Below are positions 1 through 7,667 of a stretch of 14,076 nucleotides of DNA, in pieces. The stretch covers positions 1-14,076 of the forward strand of contig JASHVC010000223.1 in the NCBI GenBank assembly GCA_030039655.1, given 5' to 3'. A program made the position numbers and the translations under genes. The stretch comes from Xanthobacteraceae bacterium (lineage in GTDB: Bacteria > Pseudomonadota > Alphaproteobacteria > Rhizobiales > Xanthobacteraceae). Below the pieces are notes generated by a model. The model did not search any database. It was not told where the DNA came from and saw only the letters and a list, made by a program, of their open reading frames with translations. Every line of letters begins with the position of its first letter. Within the stretch, counting starts at the first letter, position 1.

Positions 1-820
1 TCTGATAAAGCTCGCGAAAATAGTTCGAGAGGTTCGCGTATTCGTCGAGCCGCCGCAGATTGCACTTGTAGCCCACATAGTAGCACGGGTCGAAACGGAC
101 CAGGCTGGGGAATAGCCGCCAGTCCGCTTCGGTCTCGACCTCACCGCACAGATAACGCTGCCGCGACAGCCGTTGCTCCAGGCCGTCCAGCGTCTCGAAC
201 AAGAGTTCGACCGAACCGTCATAGGCTTCTTGCGAGATCGAATAACCACAGCCGTTGACGGCATTGTTCACACCCTTGAGCACTAGCGTGTTGGTGGCGT
301 CGATCTCGGCGCGCAGGGACTCGGGATAGTAGTCCGGCGTCGGCTCAGCAATGCCCGCAAACGCCGTGTTGAACATGCGAATGATTTCGGAGGACTCGTT
401 GTTGACGACGCGGCGCGTCTTGGCGTCCCACAGCGTTGGCACGGTCACCCGCGTGGTGCAGGCCGGATTGGCGATTGTATAAAGCTCATGCAGCCAGTGT
501 ACGCGCTGGTCGGTTCCGGGCACGACGTGGCCGGCTTCGCCGAATGACCAGCCCTGGCCGTCGACTTCCTGAAAAGTGTTGGTGAGTGTCACGAACGGCT
601 CGAGCTTTTTCAGCGTGCGCATCAGCGTGGTGCGGTGCGCCCACGGACAGGCGACCGCGCAATAGAGGTGATAGCGCCCGGGCTCGGCGGGAAAGGTGGC
701 GCCGGCGTCGCCGCTGATGCGATCTCGGAAGATGGAGTCGCGCTTAAAGTACAGCCCCTTGTCATCGTGATTGAAGAGGATGTTCTCCTTGCGCCATTTG
801 CCCTCGACTAACTGTCCCAT
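1..820 (-). CDS. Glutathionyl-hydroquinone reductase (YqjG/ECM4-type GST), 3' end cut by window edge
   Basis: Reading the minus strand from the ATG at 820-818 gives about 273 uninterrupted codons to the window edge; the stop lies outside. The protein begins MGQLVEGKWRKEN and has the family's active-site motif CPWAHRT with the catalytic Cys at residue 58, followed by a GST-like C-terminal half. Family members are cytoplasmic, about 310-330 residues long, and reduce glutathionyl-hydroquinones to hydroquinones with a Cys-Pro-Trp-Ala thioredoxin-fold site (established for E. coli YqjG and PcpF). About 40-50 residues are therefore missing. A GGGAG ribosome-binding site lies about 8 bases upstream of the ATG. 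The gene is divergent from the acyl-CoA synthetase at 1110. The family call is firm; the physiological quinone is unknown. Confidence 0.9.
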   Translation of the reverse strand, partial: MGQLVEGKWRKENILFNHDDKGLYFKRDSIFRDRISGDAGATFPAEPGRYHLYCAVACPWAHRTTLMRTLKKLEPFVTLTNTFQEVDGQGWSFGEAGHVVPGTDQRVHWLHELYTIANPACTTRVTVPTLWDAKTRRVVNNESSEIIRMFNTAFAGIAEPTPDYYPESLRAEIDATNTLVLKGVNNAVNGCGYSISQEAYDGSVELLFETLDGLEQRLSRQRYLCGEVETEADWRLFPSLVRFDPCYYVGYKCNLRRLDEYANLSNYFRELYQ

Positions 821-886
821 TCTTCGTCTCCCGCGCGATGACCCGCCTTACGCGCGCCATTAATTTGGCCCGGCCTGATTTGGACC

Positions 887-898
887 GTCAACGTTGAC
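887..898. promoter_or_regulatory. Perfect 12-bp palindrome GTCAACGTTGAC in the divergent intergenic region, possible operator
   Basis: The 289-bp gap 821-1109 between two divergent genes contains no credible gene. Its clearest element is this perfect dyad, placed where a repressor could control either promoter. The TCAACGTTGA core is the kind of short dyad used by MarR- or TetR-type regulators; MarR-type repressors control ferulate and p-coumarate operons in other alphaproteobacteria. No regulator gene lies in the window, so the operator role is inference. Confidence 0.35.
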
Positions 899-1109
899 CT
901 TCGCATCGCCGTTTGCTGGTCATAGCCCGTCAGATAGTATGGCGGCCCTGCACGCAAGGAAGGCGTTTGCGCATTGTTGCCCGCTTTGGGCCGTGGCAGG
1001 AAAGTCGCAAAGCGGGTTGCATGACAGGACTTGAGCGACCGCTCCGGCAGGGCGGCAACGAACGCTCCAACAGAACGAGACCGGCATTTGCGAAGGGGAG
1101 CGTTACGCC

Positions 1110-3194
1110 GTGTTTCATAGCGTCGACTACCTTCTGCGGCCCAAATCCATCGCCATCGTCGGGGCTTCGGATTCAAGCCGCGGCGGCTGGGCGCAATCGA
1201 TCTACGACAATCTCGAATTCAGCGGTTTCCCGGTAAAAATCTATCCGGTGAATCCGAAGCGCCGTGAAGTCTGGGGCCGGCAGGTCTATCCCGACTTTGC
1301 GTCCATCCCCGAGCCGGTCGACTTGGCGTTGACTATCATTCCCACGGCCTTCGTGACCGAGGCGCTGGCTGAAGCGAGCGAGCACGGTCTCAAATGCGCG
1401 CTGATCTATGCGGCGCAGTTCGGCGAAGGCGGCGATGCCGAAGGACGCAAGCGCGGACAGGCGCTGCTCAATCTTTCGGCCAAGCATGGCCTGCGGATTT
1501 CCGGCCCGAACTGCATGGGCGCGCTGTCCATCCGCGAAAAACTCCTGATGTATCCGGCCAAGCGTGTGCGCGCGCTGAAGCCGGGTTCGGTCGGTGTCGT
1601 ATTTCAGTCCGGCGGCACGTTTCAGTTTTGGTTGCAGCAGGCGTCGCTGCGCGGGCTCGACTTTTCTTATGCGGTGTCGAGCGGCAACGAGCTCGATCTC
1701 GATCTCGCCGACTACATCAACTTTCTGGTCGAGGACGAGTACACCAAGATGATTGCTTGCCTGGTCGAAGGCATCCGCCGGCCGCAAAGCTTCATGGCGG
1801 CGGCCGCAAAGGCGCTTGCCGCACGCAAGCCCATCGCGCTCGTCAAAGTCGGGCGCAGTGAGCGCGGAAGGGCGGCGACCGCCAGCCACACCGGCGCCAT
1901 CGCGGGTGACGATCAGGTCTTTGATGCCGCCTGCCGCAAGTACGGCGTCATCCGCTGCCCTTCGCTCGACGATCTGATGGAGACTTGTCTCGCGCTGGCG
2001 CCCGGCCGGCTGCCGAAAGGCAATCGTATCGCCATGGTCGGGTTTTCGGGCGGCGCCAAGGGCCTGGTGCTCGACTATGCGAGCGACGAAGGCGCGGTCA
2101 TGGCGCCGCTTACGCCGGAGACCAAGGCGAAACTGCCGGCCATGATCGATCCGGGGCTTCCTCCCGAAAATCCGCTCGATGTCGGCGCGGCGGTTGGCGT
2201 GCTGGCCGACAAATTCGCCGAGATCTGCAAAGTCATGTGCGCCGATCCGACGGTCGATCTCATCACCGTTCAGGCGATCGTTCCGGTCAACCCGGATGAC
2301 CCCAGCGATCCCGCACCGCTGCGCAGCGTTGCCGCCTCGACCCACAAACCGGTCCTCGCGTTTGGGCGGATGGCGCAAAACGCAACCGAGGCGAGCCGAA
2401 AATATCAAAGCGAAACCGGCGTGCCATTCATCCAAGGCTTGCCCGAAACGGTGCGAGCGCTGCAAAGCCTGGTGCGTTACGCCGAGGCGCTGAGGCGTGG
2501 CATTGCGGAGCTTCCTGAGCCGAGCGGTCGCGCTGAAAATCTTGCAGGCCCCACGTTCGATGCGCTGCTGGCCTCGCACGGCCTACCGGCACCGAAGAGC
2601 GTGCTGGCTAAAACGCCTCACGAAGCTGCGGCCTTCGCCGCCCGCATCAGCTTTCCCGTCGCCGTGAAGATCATTTCGCCGCAAGCCAGCCATAAGACCG
2701 AAATCGGCGGCGTCACTCTTGGCCTGCGCGATGCGGCCGCCGTGAGCGATGCTGCGAGCGCCATGGCGGCGCGGCTTGCGAAGCACGATCCGCACGCCGA
2801 GCTGCAGGGCTTTCTTGTTCAGGAAATGGTCGGCGGCCTCGAGGTCATTCTTGGCGTCCGTCACGATCCGCAATTCGGGCCCTTCATGCTGTTCGGGCTT
2901 GGCGGCGTGCAGGTGGAGATCCTCAAAGACATCGCCATTCGCCTGTTGCCGATTGACGAGGCGACGGCGCGTGAGATGATCGCCTCGTTGCGTGGTGCCG
3001 CGCTGTTCGATGCCTTCCGCGGCCGGCCCAAGCGCGATGTCGGCGCCGTGGTCCAGGCCATGACGGGCCTGTCGCGCCTGTTCGTCGATCACCAGGCGTG
3101 GCTCTCCGACCTGGAGATCAACCCGCTGATTGTTCTTGCTGAAGGCGAGGGCGTGCGCGCCGTCGATGTGCGCGCAGTGCCGCGAAAGCCTTAA
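1110..3194 (+). CDS. Acyl-CoA synthetase, NDP-forming (acetate-CoA ligase/succinyl-CoA ligase-like fusion)
   Basis: 694-residue protein, GTG start preceded by GAAGGGGAG at 1092-1100. The N-terminal CoA-binding Rossmann domain starts with PKSIAIVGASD (11-21). Succinyl-CoA ligase-like flavodoxin domains follow, with SGPNCMGA (131-138), GVVFQSGG (162-169) and ASHTGAIAGDD (258-268), in which His260 matches the phospho-histidine of the ADP-forming family. From about residue 475 to the end is an ATP-grasp domain (PVAVKII near 525; INPLIV near the C-terminus). The enzyme forms an acyl-CoA from a carboxylic acid, CoA and ATP with release of ADP and phosphate. It is first in a run with the acyl-CoA dehydrogenase (13-base gap) and a crotonase, so it most likely activates the acid they degrade. 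Some bacterial feruloyl-CoA synthetases (FerA type) are, from memory, of this NDP-forming class. The acid itself cannot be read from the sequence. Confidence 0.9.
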   Translation: MFHSVDYLLRPKSIAIVGASDSSRGGWAQSIYDNLEFSGFPVKIYPVNPKRREVWGRQVYPDFASIPEPVDLALTIIPTAFVTEALAEASEHGLKCALIYAAQFGEGGDAEGRKRGQALLNLSAKHGLRISGPNCMGALSIREKLLMYPAKRVRALKPGSVGVVFQSGGTFQFWLQQASLRGLDFSYAVSSGNELDLDLADYINFLVEDEYTKMIACLVEGIRRPQSFMAAAAKALAARKPIALVKVGRSERGRAATASHTGAIAGDDQVFDAACRKYGVIRCPSLDDLMETCLALAPGRLPKGNRIAMVGFSGGAKGLVLDYASDEGAVMAPLTPETKAKLPAMIDPGLPPENPLDVGAAVGVLADKFAEICKVMCADPTVDLITVQAIVPVNPDDPSDPAPLRSVAASTHKPVLAFGRMAQNATEASRKYQSETGVPFIQGLPETVRALQSLVRYAEALRRGIAELPEPSGRAENLAGPTFDALLASHGLPAPKSVLAKTPHEAAAFAARISFPVAVKIISPQASHKTEIGGVTLGLRDAAAVSDAASAMAARLAKHDPHAELQGFLVQEMVGGLEVILGVRHDPQFGPFMLFGLGGVQVEILKDIAIRLLPIDEATAREMIASLRGAALFDAFRGRPKRDVGAVVQAMTGLSRLFVDHQAWLSDLEINPLIVLAEGEGVRAVDVRAVPRKP

Positions 3195-3207
3195 AGGAGC
3201 CGGCGCC

Positions 3208-4389
3208 ATGGACACGGCCATTGCCACCGACGAGCTGAATTTCGATCTTCCCGAAGAAATCCGCATGCTGCGTGACACGGTCCGCAAGTTCGTCGACCGC
3301 GAACTCATTCCCATCGAGCGCACCTGCCGCGTCAACAACAAGCTCAAGCCCGAAGTTCGCGCTGACCTCGTCGCCAAGTCCACCGCGCTTGGGCTCGCCG
3401 GCTACGACGTGCCGCGCGAATACGGCGGTCTGGGCATGGGGCTGGTCGCCAAGGTGACGGTGTGGACCGAGCTCAGCCGCAGCATCGCGTTACCATCCCG
3501 CGGCGTCGATATTTTCGGGCCCAATGTCAGCCCGATCCTTTATCACCTCGACGAAGCGCAGAAGGCCAAGTATCTGCTGCCGACCATTCGCGGCGAGCTG
3601 AACTGGTGCCTGGGGCAGACTGAGCCCGACGCCGGCGGCGATCCTGGCAGCATGCGCACGACCGCCGTGCGCCAGGGCGATCACTATGTGATCAACGGTA
3701 CCAAACGCTTCATCACCGGCGCCGACGAAGCCCATTACGCCCAACTCATCGCCGCGACCGACCGCGCCAAAGGTTCGCACGGCGGCATCTCGGCCTTCAT
3801 TGTCAATATGAAAGCACCGGGCGTGAAGCTGTTGCGCTCGCAGGAGCTGGTGATCGACGACCGTCCGTGGGAGATCGCGTTCGAGAACGTCAAAGTGCCG
3901 GTCGAAGACCGCATCGGCGAAGAAGGCGACGGGTTCAAGCATGCGCAGCATTGGCTCAATGTCGGCCGCATCCGGCATGGCGCCCGCAGCCTTGGCGTGA
4001 TCGAGCGCTGCCTCGAGCTCGGCGCCAAGTACGCCAAGCAGCGGGTCACGTTCGGCCATCCGCTGGCAGACCGGCAGGCGGTGCAATGGATGCTCGCGGA
4101 CAGTTACATGGACGCGCACCAGCTTCGCCTGATGGTCTATGACGCGGCCTGGAAATACGATCAGGGCCGCGACATCCGCCCCGAGGCCTACATGGCCAAG
4201 ATTTTCGGCGACACGCAGTCGTTTGTCGCCGCCGATCGCTGCATGCAGATCCACGGCGGCATGGGCCTCGCCACCGATCTGCCGATCGAAAAATTCTGGC
4301 GTGATCAGCGCAGTATGATGATCACCGAAGGGCCGATCGAAATTCTGAAGATGACGCTCGCGCGGCACGTGCTGCGCACTTATGGATGA
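3208..4389 (+). CDS. Acyl-CoA dehydrogenase
   Basis: 393 residues, the usual length for the family. The ATG at 3208 is chosen because AAAGGAG lies at 3193-3199 and the upstream in-frame codons overlap the preceding gene. Visible marks are the FAD/substrate region with CLGQTEPDAGGDPGS (134-148), FITGADEAHYAQL (168-180), the C-terminal RVTFGHPLADRQAVQWMLAD segment (279-298), QIHGGMG (347-353) and MITEGPIEI (371-379). Glu374 in the last motif sits at the position of the medium-chain-type catalytic base, so the protein should be active. It introduces an alpha,beta double bond into an acyl-CoA, passing electrons to ETF, in the cytoplasm. Gaps are 13 bases to the synthetase and 24 to the crotonase, consistent with one transcript. 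Substrate chain or ring type is not determinable here. Confidence 0.93.
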   Translation: MDTAIATDELNFDLPEEIRMLRDTVRKFVDRELIPIERTCRVNNKLKPEVRADLVAKSTALGLAGYDVPREYGGLGMGLVAKVTVWTELSRSIALPSRGVDIFGPNVSPILYHLDEAQKAKYLLPTIRGELNWCLGQTEPDAGGDPGSMRTTAVRQGDHYVINGTKRFITGADEAHYAQLIAATDRAKGSHGGISAFIVNMKAPGVKLLRSQELVIDDRPWEIAFENVKVPVEDRIGEEGDGFKHAQHWLNVGRIRHGARSLGVIERCLELGAKYAKQRVTFGHPLADRQAVQWMLADSYMDAHQLRLMVYDAAWKYDQGRDIRPEAYMAKIFGDTQSFVAADRCMQIHGGMGLATDLPIEKFWRDQRSMMITEGPIEILKMTLARHVLRTYG

Positions 4390-4413
4390 CCGCAAAACTG
4401 CAAGGAGTCAGTG

Positions 4414-5271
4414 ATGGCTGAATACAAATACGAATGCGTGAATGTCAGGGTCCGCGACGGCATAGGCTGGGCCTTCCTGAACCGCCCCGACAAGCGCAAC
4501 GCCATGAGCCCGCAGCTCCATTACGACATGGACGACGCGCTGGCGCGGCTCGAGGTCGATGACGACGTCAAGGTCGTGGTGGTGAGCGGGGAGGGCGGCA
4601 ACTTTAGCGCCGGCCAAGACCTCAAACGCTTCTTCCGCGAACTGGAAAAGAAGCCGGCTGAGCGCAAGAAAGCGGCGGCCGCCGCCAACCGCTGGCGCTG
4701 GGAGCGTCTGTACAATTACGACAAGCCGACCATCGCCATGGTGCACGGCTATTGCGTCGGGGGCGCCTTCATGCAGCTGCTCGGCTGCGACTTTGCTATC
4801 GCTGCCGAGAACGCCACGTTTTCGCTGTCGGAGGTCAACTGGGGCATTCTTCCAGGCGCGCTGGTCTCCAAGTGCGTCGCCGACATGGTGCTGCCGCGGC
4901 ACGCGCTCTATTACGCCTGCCTCGGCGAGCCTTTCGACGGAAAGGAAGCCGCCCGCATCGGCATGGTCAATTACGCGGTGCCGCTCGACAAGCTTGAAGA
5001 CGCTGTCAGCGATCTCGCCGACCGTCTGATGAAGAAAAGCCCGGCGGTGCTGCGCGCCACCAAGCACGCGATCCGCCACGTGCGCACCATGGATGTGCCG
5101 CAGGCCTACGACTATCTTGCCGCCAAGGGACAGGCGATCAAGGTCGCCGACAAGGAAGACTCCTACAACACCGGCTTGCGCCAGTTTCTTGACGAGAAGA
5201 CCTACAAGCCGACCTTCGAGCCGTTCAAGCTCGGTACTATGCTGACGGACCAGCGCCAAGCGAAAAAATAG
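4414..5271 (+). CDS. Crotonase of the hydroxycinnamoyl-CoA hydratase-lyase (HCHL) type with altered substrate-pocket residues
   Basis: 285 residues. The ATG at 4414 (AAGGAG at 4402-4407, 6-base spacer) is preferred to the adjacent GTG at 4411. The protein follows Pseudomonas HCHL along its length: FLNRPDKRNAMSP (21-33), FSAGQDLKRFF (64-74), CVGGAF (114-119), FSLSEVNWGILPGALVSK (136-153), DGKEAARIG (175-183) and GLRQFLDEKTYKP (254-266). Glu140 aligns with catalytic Glu143 of HCHL. However, the residues at HCHL Tyr75, Ser123 and Tyr239 are Phe73, Met120 and Ala236. In HCHL the two tyrosines contact the 4-hydroxyl of the ring. Hydratase and perhaps lyase chemistry is likely, but a 4-hydroxycinnamoyl substrate is doubtful. 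It closes the synthetase-dehydrogenase-crotonase set. The residue mapping was done by eye against a remembered HCHL sequence. Confidence 0.85.
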   Translation: MAEYKYECVNVRVRDGIGWAFLNRPDKRNAMSPQLHYDMDDALARLEVDDDVKVVVVSGEGGNFSAGQDLKRFFRELEKKPAERKKAAAAANRWRWERLYNYDKPTIAMVHGYCVGGAFMQLLGCDFAIAAENATFSLSEVNWGILPGALVSKCVADMVLPRHALYYACLGEPFDGKEAARIGMVNYAVPLDKLEDAVSDLADRLMKKSPAVLRATKHAIRHVRTMDVPQAYDYLAAKGQAIKVADKEDSYNTGLRQFLDEKTYKPTFEPFKLGTMLTDQRQAKK

Positions 5272-5308
5272 GGCCAGGGATGCATGACACGGTTGCGGCG
5301 ATTGCGAC

Positions 5309-5434
5309 TCCCTCTCCCCGGAGGGGAGAGGGTTGGGGTGAGGGGGCTCGGAGGTCTGAGAAAAACCTCGGCGTCCGAACCCCCTCACCCTCGCTCGCTG
5401 CGCTCGCTCGACCTCTCCCCTCCGGGGAGAGGTG
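5309..5434. repeat. Large inverted-repeat intergenic element (rhizobial palindromic type)
   Basis: Two perfect 21-bp inverted arms lie at 5311-5331 and 5412-5432 (CCTCTCCCC core), each itself nearly palindromic. A second, inner pair at 5336-5351 and 5375-5390 matches at 15 of 16 positions, with a small GAGGT/ACCTC hairpin at its centre. The right half carries an extra CGCTCGCTGCGCTCGCTCG segment. Such CCCTCTCCCC...GGTTGGGGTGAGGGGG elements are familiar intergenic repeats in Bradyrhizobium and relatives. The element separates the crotonase gene from the binding-protein gene and would fold strongly in RNA. Confidence 0.8.
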
Positions 5435-5512
5435 AATCGCGGAACAGCAGATAGCCAGTACCATCATTCCAGGTACTAGCTCGGGGTGACTAACTTGTCG
5501 GGGAGGAGAACG

Positions 5513-6583
5513 ATGTTGCGAACGATACTCGTCGCATTGTCGGTGATGGTGCTCGGCGCCGTCATGCCGAACGCCGCGTCGGCACAGTTCTTCAAGGGCA
5601 AGACGATCACTATGATCGTCAATTACCCGGCCGGAGGTCCGACCGATCTGGAAGGGCGCATCGTCGCGCAGCATCTGCCGGCCTTCATTCCCGGTAATCC
5701 GAGCGTCATCGTCAAGAATGTCGGCGGGGCGGGCGGTCTCATCGGCAGCAACCAGCTCGGCGAAGCCGCACCCAATGGCGAGACCATGGGCTTTTTCACG
5801 CTCGACGTATCGAGCCAGATCCTCGGCAATCCGGCGCAGAAAACACAGTTCCAGAACTTCGTCTACATCGCCGGCGTGGAGAGTCCTCTGGTTGCCTATA
5901 TCCGCAAGGATACGCCGCCCGGCATCAGCACCGCCGCCGATCTGATAAAGACCAACGGCTTCAAGGCGCTGTCGCTCAACGCCGAGAGCACGAACACCAT
6001 CAACATGGATGTGTCGCTCGATCTGCTCGGCGTCAAATATGAGCCGATCCCCGCGTATCGCGGGCTGAAGGAAGTCGAGACCGCGATCCTGCAGAACATC
6101 GGGCAGATGGCCAACACGTCGCTGTCGGGCTGGACCGGGTCGATTGAGCCCTCCATGTCGAACGTTGTGCTGCCGCTGTGGCAATTGTCGCCGCCCCGGA
6201 ACGGCGGCTATCCGCGCACCAAGGCCCTGCCGAACCTGCAGACCTTCGAGGAGTTCTATGCGGGCGTGCACCCTGACAAGAAACTTGCGGATCAGTTGCC
6301 TTACCGGGCCATGCGCGCGCTTGACGATCCGCTGCTGAAGATGTTTCGCGTCGCCGTGATGCCGCCGAAGACGCCGGACGATGCGGCGACCGCCATGCGC
6401 TCAGCCTTTACGGAGATGTGGAAAGATCCGAAATTCCTTGCCGACTATTCCAGAGTGATCAACACCGAGCCGATCCTGGTGACGGCGCAGGAGGGCGAGC
6501 AAATTCTCGCAGGGCTGGCGAGCGTGCCGAGCGACGTGAAGGAGTTCCTCACCAAATACATCGCCAATATGACGTCGAGATAG
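5513..6583 (+). CDS. Tripartite tricarboxylate transporter-type substrate-binding protein (Bug/TctC family)
   Basis: 356 residues from the ATG at 5513, preceded by GGGAGGAG at 5501-5508. It has a Sec signal peptide, MLRTILVALSVMVLGAVMPN then AASA, with likely cleavage after Ala24. The mature start FFKGKTITMIVNYPAGGPTD and the later NVGGAGGLIGSNQL segment are typical of Bug periplasmic binding proteins, which capture carboxylates or other organic acids with a Venus-flytrap fold. Bug proteins are usually about 320 residues, so this is slightly long. No TctA or TctB membrane genes lie in the window; orphan Bug genes beside catabolic operons are common. The 241-base gap and inverted repeat upstream make separate or attenuated expression possible. 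By position it may bind the acid activated by the synthetase, which is inference. Confidence 0.88.
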   Translation: MLRTILVALSVMVLGAVMPNAASAQFFKGKTITMIVNYPAGGPTDLEGRIVAQHLPAFIPGNPSVIVKNVGGAGGLIGSNQLGEAAPNGETMGFFTLDVSSQILGNPAQKTQFQNFVYIAGVESPLVAYIRKDTPPGISTAADLIKTNGFKALSLNAESTNTINMDVSLDLLGVKYEPIPAYRGLKEVETAILQNIGQMANTSLSGWTGSIEPSMSNVVLPLWQLSPPRNGGYPRTKALPNLQTFEEFYAGVHPDKKLADQLPYRAMRALDDPLLKMFRVAVMPPKTPDDAATAMRSAFTEMWKDPKFLADYSRVINTEPILVTAQEGEQILAGLASVPSDVKEFLTKYIANMTSR

Positions 6584-6611
6584 CGGCATCGCCGGAGTCT
6601 AAAGCGTCAAG

Positions 6612-7394
6612 TCAGACGACTCTCTTTTTTGAGACAACACCCAAAGAAACGGCACCCCGCATTCGGCCTGTTTGCAGTTCGTCGACGATTTCGGTGTTCA
6701 ACACGTCCTCGAGACGGTTCAATGCCCCAGCCGCCAGGATGCCGTCGTAGATGCGGTGATCCCAATGAAACAACAATTTCATGGTGTGATCGGGATGCAC
6801 CAGCCCGTAGCTGATCAAACCTGGTCCCGGCGCCCGTAGAACAACCGTTTCCGATCCGAGCGATGCAATCGAGGTGACCCCGATGGTGCCGAAATGGTTT
6901 GCCCGGTGGCGTCCGATATTGAGGCCCAAAAACCAGACGAGCCTGCGCAGCGGCAGGGGCAATCGCGCTATCTGCAGCAGCCTTTTGAGTGACGGCACGT
7001 CTTCGGCGGGAGCATTTTTTCCATGCTGGATGCAATCATGGACGTCCTGCAACGAAAGCTCATCGGCTGGCCCGATTTTAAGAAAGAAAATCGCATCCTT
7101 TTCGAGAGAGTCGCGGGTTATCGCGATCATTGCGATACTCTTGGGCACCTCGTAGAAATGCGGTCTAGGCCATTTGAGATAGAAAGTGCGCAGCCTCGGT
7201 TCGTCGCGCGCTACGATACAAAACGCCTTTGTCATGATCGCCGCCCAACTGGGCCGCTCTGCTAACGACGCTCGAGCCGTCGCGAGCCGATCAAGCTTTA
7301 ATGTACGCTCTATAACGACGAGAGGCGCTGACATGCGGATGAAATCGATCACTATCTTGCGCGCCAGTGATATTGATCTGACTGTGCCTCTCAT
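6612..7394 (-). CDS. Stand-alone 2-oxoacid dehydrogenase E2-like acyltransferase domain protein
   Basis: 260 residues from the ATG at 7394; an in-frame GTG at 7448 would add 18 residues, and neither start has a convincing ribosome-binding site. The C-terminal part has HWDHRIYDG (208-216 from this start; His211 in the DHR triplet and Asp215), the catalytic signature of the chloramphenicol acetyltransferase/E2 fold, and upstream HFGTIGVTSIASLG, which resembles the E2 core strand. There is no lipoyl or subunit-binding domain, so it is not a normal E2. The protein is probably cytoplasmic; its acyl donor and acceptor are unknown. It converges on the Bug gene with 28 bases between stops. Similar stand-alone proteins occur in rhizobia. 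The fold is fairly sure, the function is not. Confidence 0.65.
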   Translation of the reverse strand: MRGTVRSISLARKIVIDFIRMSAPLVVIERTLKLDRLATARASLAERPSWAAIMTKAFCIVARDEPRLRTFYLKWPRPHFYEVPKSIAMIAITRDSLEKDAIFFLKIGPADELSLQDVHDCIQHGKNAPAEDVPSLKRLLQIARLPLPLRRLVWFLGLNIGRHRANHFGTIGVTSIASLGSETVVLRAPGPGLISYGLVHPDHTMKLLFHWDHRIYDGILAAGALNRLEDVLNTEIVDELQTGRMRGAVSLGVVSKKRVV

Positions 7395-7576
7395 CTCCGC
7401 ACCGAAATTGGAAATACCACCTTCGCGTCGATCACGTGATCTTGCCACACTTTGGATACGTCTGTCTTAGTCGCGCGGAGAATAGCGCCGGCCAAAAATC
7501 TTGTGCTTTGAGGGCGATCCACTGGATAGGGGCGCGGAGGCACCAAAACGCTTTGAGCGAGGGTTGGATCTGGATC

Positions 7577-7604
7577 GAGGCGGCGGTGCGAGCCGCCTTT
7601 TCAT
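7577..7604 (+). terminator. Rho-independent terminator with no plus-strand gene upstream
   Basis: GGCGGC at 7579-7584 pairs with GCCGCC at 7592-7597 around a 7-base loop, extended by an A-T and a G-T pair, and is followed by TTTTCATTT. On the minus strand no T run follows, so it works on plus-strand RNA. The nearest plus-strand gene upstream ends at 6583. The gap 7395-7667 holds no other gene that I can support. Confidence 0.6.
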
Positions 7605-7667
7605 TTCCGACGTTTGGCGATTGGGAGCTACGCCCAATCCCGGCCCATTAGTGCCTAGATCCAACTA

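Noticed and set aside
808..1236. Short open frames in the divergent gap on both strands
   Set aside because: Arg/Ser/Pro-rich composition, no ribosome-binding sites, and overlap with better supported genes.
1173..2579. 468-codon open frame on the minus strand
   Set aside because: It is antisense to the NDP-forming synthetase, Arg/His/Asp-rich and without any family motif; a by-product of G+C-rich codon use.
3490..4395. 301-codon minus-strand open frame
   Set aside because: Antisense shadow of the acyl-CoA dehydrogenase; no recognisable protein features.
4408..6271. Two minus-strand open frames of over 320 codons (4408-5388 and 5237-6271)
   Set aside because: They are antisense to the crotonase and Bug genes and run through the inverted-repeat element, giving the usual PHPNPLPSGERE-like repeat translation.
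6584..6630. Possible terminator between the convergent Bug and acyltransferase genes
   Set aside because: The T run near 6625-6630 is preceded only by a four-pair stem (AGTC/GACT) that overlaps the end of the acyltransferase gene; too weak to call.
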